Assembly (NCBI GenBank): GCA_964550025.1
Contig: CAZJYI010000041.1
Location: 13,596 to 77,595 of the forward strand
Reading direction: 5' to 3'
Source: CAZJYI01 sp964550025
GTDB lineage: Bacteria; Verrucomicrobiota; Kiritimatiellia; UBA8416; CAYOBW01
Length of the DNA: 64,000 bases
This document shows positions 17,122-25,165 of this stretch, piece after piece. The translations under genes were made by a program, and so were the position numbers. How positions within the stretch are numbered: the first letter of the stretch is position 1; each line of letters opens with the position of its first letter. The notes under the pieces are model-generated. The model did no database searches. It was not told where the DNA came from and saw only the letters and a list, made by a program, of their open reading frames with translations.

Positions 17122-19578
17122 TTACCACCCAATCGAGTCCACGAATGCCTCCAGCCGCGTATCGACGCCGGCCTGCGCGTCGTGTTCGTCCAGCACGAGC
17201 GCCATGTAGGGAATGCCCGCCTCGCGCAGGTGCCCCCGGAAGATCTCCCCTACGACCGAGTCGCATCCGCAGTTGAAGGAACTGAGCTGGATGACCCCCG
17301 CGCAGGCCTCCGGCGTGAGCCGCTGGAGAGCGTCATACATGACGCTGCACGCATCCCACTTGATCGGCCCCGGAGTCACTTCGCTGTCGTCGTAGGCCAC
17401 CAGGTCGACACCCACGTCGAGCGATTCCAGCTTGCGCAGAATCGGTCCGGACATGTACGTGTCGTGCAGGTTGTATGGGTGCCCGAGCACGAGGAACCGC
17501 GGTTCGTTCTTCTTTCGGCTGGGGCCGTACAGCTCCCTGCGCTTCGCCCGCATTGCCTTGAACCCGCTCCGGATGGCGGCTTGAACGGTTGCGTCGTCGG
17601 CTTTCAGCTTGCGCCCGAGCTCGAGCAGAGTTGTCTCCAGGGGGACCTTGTCCTCGTTGATGTCGACCGTCAGCACGCCGGTCTTGTGTCCGAACTGCGC
17701 GGCGGCGACATCGGGCAACGCTCCCAGTTTCGGGCAGGCGATGTGCCCGGCAAGCGTGGAGAGAATCCGCGGCACGAAGACCACGTCGACTCTGTCGACC
17801 AGCTCGGCCAGGTGGGCGTCCAGCATCTTCACGGGGAGGCAGTGCTCGGATTCCGAGATGAGCCCGGCCCGCTCGACCGTTCTGCGCGTTGTCATGCCCG
17901 AAACCACCACTTCCATCCCCAGTTCCGCGAAGAACGCTTCCCAGAGCCCGGGATGAACAAAGTAGCCGAGGGCACGGGGGAGTCCGATCGTGAGCGACTC
18001 CGGCGCTCGCCCGTCCATGACATCCCTGAGGCGTTCGTACGCGTCTGGTTTCTCGCCTCTCAGGACGATCAAGGTGGCATTCGCGGCGGATTTGACGGCC
18101 ATCGGTACGCCGCCGCCGTATTCGGCCCAGTGCCCGGCCAGCAGGAGGCCCTTAACGGGCGTCCGGCTGCGTGCCAGCCGCGCGCGGATGTTCTTGCCCG
18201 TGGGGCGTGTGCCCATCAGGCTGCCGTCGCGGTTTCCCGAATAGCGCCAGTAGGTCACCGGCGTCGCCGTTTCCAGTACTTCGATATGTTCGCGCAGCCC
18301 CGGCGCAAAGGCCTCGTCCACGCGGTCGATGAGGATGTCCGCGAACTCCCGCTTGAGCGCCCTGTAGGCGTTTCCCCGCTGAAGGCCTTCGCCCGTTCGC
18401 CAGTGATCGTGGTCGTGCATGTAGGCCGGACAGTGAATGGTCAACGTGCCCTTCCCGCGTGGCGCCACGGACGGATCGCGCACCGAAGGCGCCAGGACCG
18501 TCAGGGCCGTCTTGCGCGGATCGCCGCCGAACTGGTCCTTGCGCGCGACGTCATCCCTGGTCAAGTGCAGGATCTCCTCGTCGAACCCCAGGGTCGCCGG
18601 ATCGCAGTCCAGTCCGAGAAACACGGAGAAATTCGAATAGTACACCTCGGCGTTGCGTTGCGCCCTGCGCAGTTTCTCCGGGATGCAGCCATCGGGCAGC
18701 ATGTCGTCGTAGAGCGACTGAACGTCACATGCCGCGATGACGTGCCGCGCCTCGACCTGTTTGCCGCCAGACAGGACAACACCCCGGGCCCGGCCCCCTT
18801 GATCGACGCGCACCTCGTCCACCGGCCGGTTGAGGAAGACGCGGGACCCGTTCGCCTCGATACGCTTCATCAGCCAGGTGATCAGGGCCTGGCCGCCGCC
18901 CGCGGGGGGTGCCTGGAAGTTGCCCGTGAACGCCCAACCAATCGGCACCACGATGGACATGAACTGCTCCTGATGGCTGAAATACTGCCGCAGCGCCGGT
19001 GTCCGGAAATAGCGTGCCAGGGCCACATCGACCGGGCGGCAGACGTGTTTTACCAATGGCAACGTCCAGTGCATCATGGTGAGGCCGCGACGCAGCTTGC
19101 CGAAGAACGTCATGCCTTCTGCCGTTCTGAGCCGGTCATTGACGGCGGCCGTGCGCTGGCCGACGCGCCGGCAGTCCCTGAAAAACCTGCGGATACCGCG
19201 CTTGTCGGCGGGGAACTCGCGTATCAGCTTCTCCTGCAGCGCCAGCGGATTGGTGGTCAGGACGTAGTCGTGCGCGTCGCCCTTGTAGCGAAAGAGGCGC
19301 GTCAGCGGTCTGCAGCGGGGTACGTCGGGGCCGAGGTGGTGAAACAACCGGTAGACGAAACCGCCGGGTCGGCACTGGTTCAACCATTGGATCGCTGTGT
19401 CGAACGTGAAATCGCCGCGGCGGAACCCGCTCAGGTATCCCCCCGGGTTGTTCTGCGCTTCGAACACCGCGACGTCCATTCCCGCGTTCGAAAGCAGGGC
19501 GGCCGCCGTGAGACCGCCGATCCCGGCCCCGATGACGGTAACGTCGCAGCACTCGGGTATGCCAGTGTCTGTGTCCAT
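17122..19578 (-). CDS. CrtI-like FAD oxidoreductase fused to DUF2229/HgdB-like domain
   Basis: An 818-residue fusion. Residues 1 to about 520 are a phytoene-desaturase/carotenoid-isomerase-type flavoprotein: Rossmann motif VTVIGAGIGGLTAAALL at about 14-30, VAVFEAQNNPGGYLSGF, and a C-terminal FAD contact region LLLAGHWAEYGGGVPMA. From about 535 the chain is DUF2229, a domain known from activase-related proteins: LTIGLPRALGYFVHPGLW, SESEHCLPVKM, VFVPRILS, ACPKLGALPD. It closes with an HgdB-like end (SSFNCGCDSVVGEIF, LDEHDAQAGVDTRLEAF). Conserved cysteines remain. DUF2229 normally follows BcrA-type ATPase domains in one chain; here those are encoded separately. First gene of the operon. A role in ATP-driven reduction of an unsaturated isoprenoid or lipid is only inference. 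Confidence 0.9.
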   Translation of the reverse strand: MDTDTGIPECCDVTVIGAGIGGLTAAALLSNAGMDVAVFEAQNNPGGYLSGFRRGDFTFDTAIQWLNQCRPGGFVYRLFHHLGPDVPRCRPLTRLFRYKGDAHDYVLTTNPLALQEKLIREFPADKRGIRRFFRDCRRVGQRTAAVNDRLRTAEGMTFFGKLRRGLTMMHWTLPLVKHVCRPVDVALARYFRTPALRQYFSHQEQFMSIVVPIGWAFTGNFQAPPAGGGQALITWLMKRIEANGSRVFLNRPVDEVRVDQGGRARGVVLSGGKQVEARHVIAACDVQSLYDDMLPDGCIPEKLRRAQRNAEVYYSNFSVFLGLDCDPATLGFDEEILHLTRDDVARKDQFGGDPRKTALTVLAPSVRDPSVAPRGKGTLTIHCPAYMHDHDHWRTGEGLQRGNAYRALKREFADILIDRVDEAFAPGLREHIEVLETATPVTYWRYSGNRDGSLMGTRPTGKNIRARLARSRTPVKGLLLAGHWAEYGGGVPMAVKSAANATLIVLRGEKPDAYERLRDVMDGRAPESLTIGLPRALGYFVHPGLWEAFFAELGMEVVVSGMTTRRTVERAGLISESEHCLPVKMLDAHLAELVDRVDVVFVPRILSTLAGHIACPKLGALPDVAAAQFGHKTGVLTVDINEDKVPLETTLLELGRKLKADDATVQAAIRSGFKAMRAKRRELYGPSRKKNEPRFLVLGHPYNLHDTYMSGPILRKLESLDVGVDLVAYDDSEVTPGPIKWDACSVMYDALQRLTPEACAGVIQLSSFNCGCDSVVGEIFRGHLREAGIPYMALVLDEHDAQAGVDTRLEAFVDSIGW

Positions 19579-19615
19579 GTTCTACACCGTTGCAGTCCGG
19601 CCGAAGGGGTCCGTG

Positions 19616-20039
19616 AATCCAAATCCGAAATCCGAATATCGAAACTCGAAACAAACACGAAACCCGAAGGCTCAAAACGATGAGCCACAAAAGCCACAGA
19701 AATCACAGAAGAAGAGGTCGCGGAAGGTCTGATATGCGACCACCATTCTCGCCAGTCTCTCTTCATGTGGGTTTTGTGCTACAACCCGTCATTCTCTTGT
19801 TCTTCTTGACGGGATGTACAGGATCTACGGGATGGGAGGGGCTATCCTGTAGATCCTGTTAATCCTGTCCAACACTCCCGTTCGGCTGCGGCTGTGCTGC
19901 GCTGTGCCTTCTGTGGCCATTCAACTGCCCGGTCCAGGACAAGAGGCCCCTGGTTTCTCATCCCGGGTCTTCCCGTCATTTCCCCCTTTCTGCATTCGAA
20001 TTTGTTTCGGATTTCGGGTTTCGAGATTCGGATTTGCAC
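19616..20039. repeat. nested palindrome of three dispersed repeat families
   Basis: Fills most of the 500-base gap. Outer arms: a string of TCCGAAATCCGAATATCGAA type at 19616-19680 and its approximate complement (TTTCGGGTTTCGAGATTCGG) at 19990-20039. Inside, a CCACAGAAATCACAG-type segment at 19683-19713 and its complement (CTGTGCCTTCTGTGGCC) near 19897-19920. The centre, 19812-19870, holds ACAGGATCTACGGGAT against ATCCTGTAGATCCTGTTAAT. The families share nothing with each other but are arranged symmetrically around about 19830. No open reading frame of note. Confidence 0.8.
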
Positions 20040-20082
20040 CTGCATGACTCGTCTCGACACGCTCCCGGCTGCACAGTTGACG

Positions 20083-21513
20083 TCATTGCGAAAGATCCAG
20101 CCCCTCGAACGCGTCGCCCAGCGATCCGAGCGCAGACCGGGGTGCTTTGCGGGTGAGCATCGCGTCCACCTCGGCCTCGGCCTCCTGTTGCTCCTGCCAG
20201 GCATCGGCCGGGGCCAGCGACACGCGGTCTCCTTCGATCGACTTGACCGCGACCTCGAGCTCGCTCCCCGCGGGGTAGGCTTCCTCGAGCTTGCGCAGCG
20301 TGTTGCCGCCGCGGGGTAGCTGCGTCTCGCTGATGTGCAGCAGGCCGGTGCGTTCTTCGGTCAGGCGCACGAATATGCCGAACGGACGGTGTCCTTCCAC
20401 GATGCCCGTCAGCCGGGCGCCGACCTCCACGCGGTTGCCCGCCGTCAGTTCGCGCATGCGTACGTCGATCAGCTTGAGGCCGATGCGCTCCTGCTCGACG
20501 TCCACAGACTCGACCTGCACGTCCAGTTCGTCGCCTTCGGCAACGGCTTCGCGGGCATGGGACAGCCTCCGGCCGGCACCGAGACTCGATATGTGAATCA
20601 GGCCCTCGATGCCCGGCTCGAGCTCGGCAAAGGCACCGAACGAAGCCAGTTTCGTCACCGTGGCTCTCAACGCCGTTCCGATGGGATAGCGCACCGCGAC
20701 ACTGTCCCAGGGGTTGCCCTGGGCATAGCGCAGGCTCAGCGAAATGCGCTCCTCCTCCCAGTCGACCTTCTGCACCAGAACGGTCACGCGTTCGCCCTCC
20801 TGGACGATGTCCGCCGGGTCGACATTGCGTTCCCAGGCCAGTTCACGCACCGGAATAAGCCCGTCAATGCCACCGAGATCGACGAACACGCCGAAGTCCA
20901 TGATGCGTGCCACAACACCCTCGCGCACGTCGCCCTCCGCGAGGGAAGCCTTCAGCGCCTCGCGTTCTTCGGCGCGTTCGCGCTCGAGCAGCTCCCGCCG
21001 GCTGAGCACGATGTTGTTCTCCTCCTCGTCGAACTCAGTGACCAGGAACCGCAGCCGGGATCCAACGACCTCCTCGGGCTCCTTGCGGCGGAGATCGACC
21101 TGCGAGTAAGGGCAGAAGGCGCGCTGGCCGTCGACGGTAACCTCGTACCCGCCATTGATCTCGGCCTTGACGAAACCCTCGACCGGCATGTCGTTGGCGA
21201 CGGCGTCGCGAAGCTCCTGCGCGGCTGCCGCTCCCGACAGGGCGGTAGACAGCAGAAAAGCGCCTTCGCGCATGGTCACGAAATAGGCCGTCACGTCGTC
21301 TCCGACCGCAACCGTCGGTGTGCCGTCCTCGTCCTGCAGCTCGGTCAGCGCGATGACGCCCTCGCGCTTCGCATTCAAATCGACCACGACGAATTCCGGG
21401 CCGATGTCGACAACAATGCCGCTGACCTTCTCGCCGGGATCGAACCCCTTGCTGTAGGATTCCAGTTGCGAGTCAATCAACTCGCTGAACGCATCCATGG
21501 ATTCGTCTTGCAT
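20083..21513 (-). CDS. S1-domain RNA-binding protein (ribosomal protein S1-like)
   Basis: A 476-residue acidic protein built from about five S1 RNA-binding domains, at roughly 26-92, 105-175, 190-262, 278-350 and 362-435. Each shows the S1 turn, for example GVVARIMDFGVFVDLGGIDG, ATVTKLASFGAFAELEPGIE and GIVEGHRPFGIFVRLTEERT. Ribosomal S1 usually has four to six such domains, so a role in translation initiation is likely, but other S1-repeat proteins exist and this one may be a paralogue. No membrane or signal sequence. The start at 21513 has GAGAGAAGAG upstream. The repeat at 21603 lies before it. Confidence 0.87.
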   Translation of the reverse strand: MQDESMDAFSELIDSQLESYSKGFDPGEKVSGIVVDIGPEFVVVDLNAKREGVIALTELQDEDGTPTVAVGDDVTAYFVTMREGAFLLSTALSGAAAAQELRDAVANDMPVEGFVKAEINGGYEVTVDGQRAFCPYSQVDLRRKEPEEVVGSRLRFLVTEFDEEENNIVLSRRELLERERAEEREALKASLAEGDVREGVVARIMDFGVFVDLGGIDGLIPVRELAWERNVDPADIVQEGERVTVLVQKVDWEEERISLSLRYAQGNPWDSVAVRYPIGTALRATVTKLASFGAFAELEPGIEGLIHISSLGAGRRLSHAREAVAEGDELDVQVESVDVEQERIGLKLIDVRMRELTAGNRVEVGARLTGIVEGHRPFGIFVRLTEERTGLLHISETQLPRGGNTLRKLEEAYPAGSELEVAVKSIEGDRVSLAPADAWQEQQEAEAEVDAMLTRKAPRSALGSLGDAFEGLDLSQ

Positions 21514-21602
21514 GCTCTTCTCTCGTCCTTACGCCCTTTGCTTCGCCGACGCTCCAATTCCTCGTCTGCCGCGGAGGTCTCACATCTTGTGCCTCGGTCT
21601 TC

Positions 21603-21706
21603 CCTTCCCCAATCGTAATCCCACTCCTCTCCCTCACCAATCGCCCCAGGGACCGCTCCGCGACGATCGGTGCGCCCGAGAGTGCGATTACGATCTGGGA
21701 GGGTCG
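21603..21706. repeat. dispersed ~100-bp palindromic element, copy 2
   Basis: Same element as at 15932: CCCAATCGTAATCCCACTC at the left, GAGAGTGCGATTACGATC at the right, with inner CACCAATCG and CGATCGGTG arms. It lies about 90 bases upstream of the S1-protein start and just after the MoaB/CinA-like gene. Confidence 0.9.
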
Positions 21707-21712
21707 TGTCTC

Positions 21713-22528
21713 CTATCCGTGGACATCTCCATCCGTGCCATCGGTGTGATCCGTGGTTGTCTCCTCCGTGGATGCGTACCTCTCGTTCTCGTACGCGACC
21801 CCCGCTTCTTCCAGCCGCGCGGTCAGGCTGGCCAGTCCCGCCTGTACTGCCGCTTCCAGGCCGGCCAGCCCGAGCGTGATCCGGGTCCCCGTTTCGGTGA
21901 ACTGCGGTAAGCTGGAGAAGGATACATCGTTATGCTCCGCTACAAAAGCCTCCATTACGTCCACGAGGTCGGCCTCCTTCACGCCGTGCAGAACGAGCGT
22001 GGCCGTGCCGCGCCTGCCCGGAGCAAGATAATGCTGCTCGAGCACCCACTGCATCATCGGCTGCGCCATTTCCGGGAAGCCCGGCAGGAAATACCCGTTG
22101 CGGATATGAAAGCCGGGAACGCGGTTGACCGGGTTGGGGACGAGCGAAGCCCCGCGCGGGAACTCCACCATCCGCAGCCGCGCCGGCGTGGCGTTGCCGC
22201 CGAAACACTCTTTCAGAATGGCAACGCCTTCCGGGTGGTGCTCGAGCTCGACCCCCGCGGCGCGGGCCGTGCACCCGCGTGTCAGGTCATCCGGGGTCGA
22301 CCCGATTCCGCCGCAGCAGAAGAACGGCTCGGACCGCGCCATGGCCCAGCGGAGCTGGTTCTCGATCACGGCGACATCGTCCGGCAGGAAGAGCGAATAC
22401 GCGAGCCCCAGGTCCGACTGCTTCAGGAGGTCGCGCGCGAACGCGAAGTGAGCATCCTCCCGGCGCCCGTCCAGGATCTCGTTGCCGATGACGATCAGTC
22501 CGAAGGAATCTATGATCCGTTTATCCAT
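21713..22528 (-). CDS. molybdopterin-binding (MoaB/CinA-like) domain protein
   Basis: About 271 residues from the ATG at 22528, where FGLIVIGNEILDGRREDAHF begins; the frame stays open upstream through a repeat. The domain (about 6-175) is the MoCF_biosynth fold of MoaB, MogA and CinA: IGNEIL at the start, CCGGIGSTPDDLTRG as ligand-binding loop, and GFHIRNGYFLPGFPEMAQPM. The C-terminal 90 residues are CinA-like helical sequence. No nicotinamidase domain is present, so it is the short form. The last residues (TTTDHTDGTDGD) come from a dispersed repeat at 21714 and are unlikely to matter. Role could be molybdopterin handling or nucleotide recycling. Confidence 0.83.
   Translation of the reverse strand: MDKRIIDSFGLIVIGNEILDGRREDAHFAFARDLLKQSDLGLAYSLFLPDDVAVIENQLRWAMARSEPFFCCGGIGSTPDDLTRGCTARAAGVELEHHPEGVAILKECFGGNATPARLRMVEFPRGASLVPNPVNRVPGFHIRNGYFLPGFPEMAQPMMQWVLEQHYLAPGRRGTATLVLHGVKEADLVDVMEAFVAEHNDVSFSSLPQFTETGTRITLGLAGLEAAVQAGLASLTARLEEAGVAYENERYASTEETTTDHTDGTDGDVHG
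21714..21771. repeat. CCGTGG-type dispersed repeat, copy 1
   Basis: Runs of ATCCGTGCCATCGGTGTGAT and CCGTGGTTGTCTCCTCCGTGG type sequence that overlap the 3' end of the MoaB/CinA-like gene. A related run lies at 40816. Confidence 0.65.
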
Positions 22529-22575
22529 GGCCCTACCGTGTTGCGTTCGGCTGGGACGAGGTGCGCGCGTCCCCG

Positions 22576-22711
22576 GTAGGACGGTGCTCCTGCGCCGTCC
22601 TTGCGGCAGAACGGAGAGGCAGGAGAGAAAAAAGCGCGGTACACTGTTCCATTCTTTCGCCTCACTTGCCCCTTGTACCGCCTCCATGGACGGCGCGGAG
22701 CACCGTCCTAC
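22576..22711. repeat. inverted repeat spanning the gap after the LamG gene
   Basis: GTAGGACGGTGCTCC plus TGCGCCGTCC at 22576-22600 pairs with GGACGGCGCGGAGCACCGTC plus CTAC at 22688-22711, 24 of 25 bases with one bulged base. The right arm contains the TAG stop of the LamG gene (22708-22710). The spacer of about 87 bases shows no gene. Confidence 0.85.
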
Positions 22712-24000
22712 TTCTCGCGACCACGCCGATACAATGCCTGCACCTCTTCGTCGGAAAGCGCGCGGTCCCAGATCATGACATCATCGAGAGACCCATGGAA
22801 GTCGACCCACGCATCTACGTGTTTGCGGGAGAGGTTCCGCCCGAGATAGAGAGGACCTCCGGAGTTGCCAATGGTCTTTCCGTCCGTGCTACAGCGCGCG
22901 TTCAATCTGCCGTCCACGTACAGACGCACTTCGTCTCTGTCCATCGTGCCGGCAACATGGTGCCACTGCCCAACTGTCAGAGGGGTCGTGGCGTGGAGGA
23001 TGTCCGCGCGGAAGCACTCAAAGCGTGGGAACAGTTCTCGTCCCACGTTCAAGGCTTTGTCCTCGAACCCCGATAGCCACTTGGAGATGAACTGCGCCGT
23101 CTTTGTGGGTGGGCGGGACACGTTGGCCCACACCGCCATCGTGATCTCATCCTTGAATCCCAGCGACTTGTCATGGGGTACCTTGACGCACGCAAAGGGC
23201 CGGTCGAACACACAGACGCCTTCCCTGATCTCCACCTCTTCTCCCTCGCCATGGTTGCGCTGCTTGCTCAGGTCCGTGATCTTGCCGTCGTCGCTCGCGC
23301 TGAAATCATAGTGCAGCACGAGGCGCTTCTTGAGAGCTGCCGCCAGTTTGCGTTCCGCGCCAAGTTCACTCGGACTCAGCTTCGCCGGAGTCGGTTCTCG
23401 CTCGCGAGGAACGGGCTTTGGATCTGGCTTCGCGGCATTGGGGATCTCGGTAGCTACAAGCGCCGCGATCAGGTCAATGCGTTTGATCTCACCGTCCACG
23501 ACCTGTGCTTCTTCCAGCTTGTCTTGTATGACCAGCTGCTTCCTCAGTGCCGTCAGATGCTTCGCGTAGTTGACTGACAGAGTCTTGATTTGCGTCGCAC
23601 GTCTGACCTTGGCGTTCGCAACTGCCCGGCGATAGGAGACGCGCGCGTCCGCCACTGATGTGAGGACGCCCGAGGAGTCTTCGTCCGGGACCTTCTTCTC
23701 TGTCTGGAGTCTTTCCTTTTCCTCGCGGACCGCCAGCAGGCCTTTCAGGTCACCGCTCTTCTTGCAGCGGCTCTCAGTGCTGACGAGCGCCTTCCCGTAC
23801 TCCGCCAATGCCGCCTCCAGCCGCCGACCGAAGTCCGTCTCTATCTTCTCCGTCTGTTGTTCATAGATCTTCTTCAACTGCGGCAAGGAGCTCTCGGCGC
23901 AAGCAGCCATCCGTGAAAGCGCAAGAGCAAGAAGAAGCGTGGATATGGCAATCCGGAATATCGAACGGAGTCCGGGGGGCCGCATTCGTATCTTCGACAT
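22708..24000 (-). CDS. exported coiled-coil protein with LamG-type domain
   Basis: About 430 residues from the ATG at 24000 (AAGGAG upstream, signal peptide IAISTLLLALALSRMAACA). A charged helical region (about 40-215; TEKIETDFGRRLEAALAEYG, KARKQ-type heptads, LTALRKQLVIQDKLEEAQ) is probably a coiled coil. From about 235 a LamG/concanavalin-like sandwich follows: LVLHYDFSASDDGKITDLS, HNHGEG-type loop, MAVWANVSRPP, QWHHVAGTMDRDEVRLYVDG, GSLDDVMIWDRALSDEEV. The same architecture is common among exported proteins of PVC bacteria, thought to bind glycans. It follows the C-type-lectin gene by 23 bases. Confidence 0.85.
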   Translation of the reverse strand: MSKIRMRPPGLRSIFRIAISTLLLALALSRMAACAESSLPQLKKIYEQQTEKIETDFGRRLEAALAEYGKALVSTESRCKKSGDLKGLLAVREEKERLQTEKKVPDEDSSGVLTSVADARVSYRRAVANAKVRRATQIKTLSVNYAKHLTALRKQLVIQDKLEEAQVVDGEIKRIDLIAALVATEIPNAAKPDPKPVPREREPTPAKLSPSELGAERKLAAALKKRLVLHYDFSASDDGKITDLSKQRNHGEGEEVEIREGVCVFDRPFACVKVPHDKSLGFKDEITMAVWANVSRPPTKTAQFISKWLSGFEDKALNVGRELFPRFECFRADILHATTPLTVGQWHHVAGTMDRDEVRLYVDGRLNARCSTDGKTIGNSGGPLYLGRNLSRKHVDAWVDFHGSLDDVMIWDRALSDEEVQALYRRGREK

Positions 24001-24023
24001 CGTGCAGTATCTCCTTGCTGTGG

Positions 24024-24815
24024 CTACGGCTTCACTCTGCGCAGCCGGAAGTACATCGGTCGGACGGGATTCGTCACGACGACACTGACCTCGCCCACGT
24101 TGGGGTTGGTCGTCTCCGAGTAGCCGAACAGCGTGAAGGGTCTCGACGGGTCCGTGGTGCCTTCCAGCAGGTAGTTGGATGCCGAGGCCGGCCACGCCAG
24201 TCGTATTGTGCTGCAGTGGTTGGTCACGGTCAGCGCGGGGCTGACAAAGACGGTTTTCGGTTCGGCGGCGTCTTTCGCTGCGGCCTTTTCCGGCGGTATG
24301 ATCTCCACCACGCCGCATATGGGCAGCCCGATAGGGTCCACATCGCGCTCATGCCAGTCGTTCCATCTCCCTTGCTGGTTGTGGCCCGGGTAGTAGACGG
24401 CAACGAAATCCTCCCCCCTCAGTGCGTTGTTGGGTTCGTTCGTTGCCCAGCAGGTAAAGGACACGGATTCGCCGCTGCTCCAACTGAAATGGAACTTCTT
24501 CTCGATATCACTCAAGCCGATCCACAGGAGGCGTTGCCGGTCGTCATACTTGCCGAACGTCTCGAAGACCCAGTCCTGTTCCGCCTGGTTGCGGATCGTT
24601 GCCAGGTGGCCGCCGAGGGCAACCGCCTCGGCCTCGGATTCCCGCCAGGTTGCCGCTTCCAGGAGCAGGTAGGTGTGGCCGTTGGCGGGATTGACAATGC
24701 GGGGGCTTACGGGGCGTGCCCAGGCGCAGGCGGCAACCGATAGACATGTTGACACCGCCATGGTTGCCAAAGCTGTTTTGCGAAATCTGAGGGAATGTGA
24801 CTGCTCTTCTAGCAT
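24024..24815 (-). CDS. exported C-type lectin-like protein
   Basis: A 263-residue protein with a signal peptide (about 1-33). Residues about 43-165 are a C-type lectin fold: NGHTYLLLEAATWRESEAEA, LGGHLATIRNQAEQDWVFET, LLWIGLSDIEKKFHFSWSSG, FTCWATNEPNNALRGEDFVA, GRWNDWHERDVDPIGLPICG. The EPN and WND motifs that bind calcium and sugar are intact. The C-terminal part (about 195-263) is the beta domain (LRLAWPASASNYLLEGTTD) seen in many exported proteins of this group. Co-oriented with and 23 bases before the LamG gene; both may be surface glycan binders. Confidence 0.88.
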   Translation of the reverse strand: MLEEQSHSLRFRKTALATMAVSTCLSVAACAWARPVSPRIVNPANGHTYLLLEAATWRESEAEAVALGGHLATIRNQAEQDWVFETFGKYDDRQRLLWIGLSDIEKKFHFSWSSGESVSFTCWATNEPNNALRGEDFVAVYYPGHNQQGRWNDWHERDVDPIGLPICGVVEIIPPEKAAAKDAAEPKTVFVSPALTVTNHCSTIRLAWPASASNYLLEGTTDPSRPFTLFGYSETTNPNVGEVSVVVTNPVRPMYFRLRRVKP

Positions 24816-25165
24816 CCGATCTTACCTTTCTGCCGCCATTCCCCCGAAGCGGTCACCGTGAAGCGCGCCTTTTGCGCCCAAACTGTGAATCAGGCCGAAT
24901 TCTGTCAGAGCCGGTCTCAGAACACAAGACGGATTCCGGTGCAGACGCTTTTCGCGATGGATTTCGCCATGCAAATCGGGCTAAGCTGGCTGACGTTGCG
25001 GAAAGCCAGTATCGGGCTTCCCTCTGACGCCCGTTTTCTCGTCGGTTTCAGCCCGCTTCCGTCCGCCGCGGGCGGAAGGCTACTTGGGAACGCCGCAAGC
25101 CGCTTTCCGTAACAGGTACGAGCTACTTGTCCACTCGCGAGAAGCCGGCCGAAAAGGGACATCGT
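24816..25165. other. divergent intergenic region with a GC-rich hairpin
   Basis: About 350 bases between the C-type-lectin gene and recD2. It contains a good hairpin at about 25055-25080 (CTTCCGTCCGC against GCGGGCGGAAG) and a ribosome site (AAAAGGGAC) before recD2. No convincing sigma-70 promoter and no gene is seen. Confidence 0.5.
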
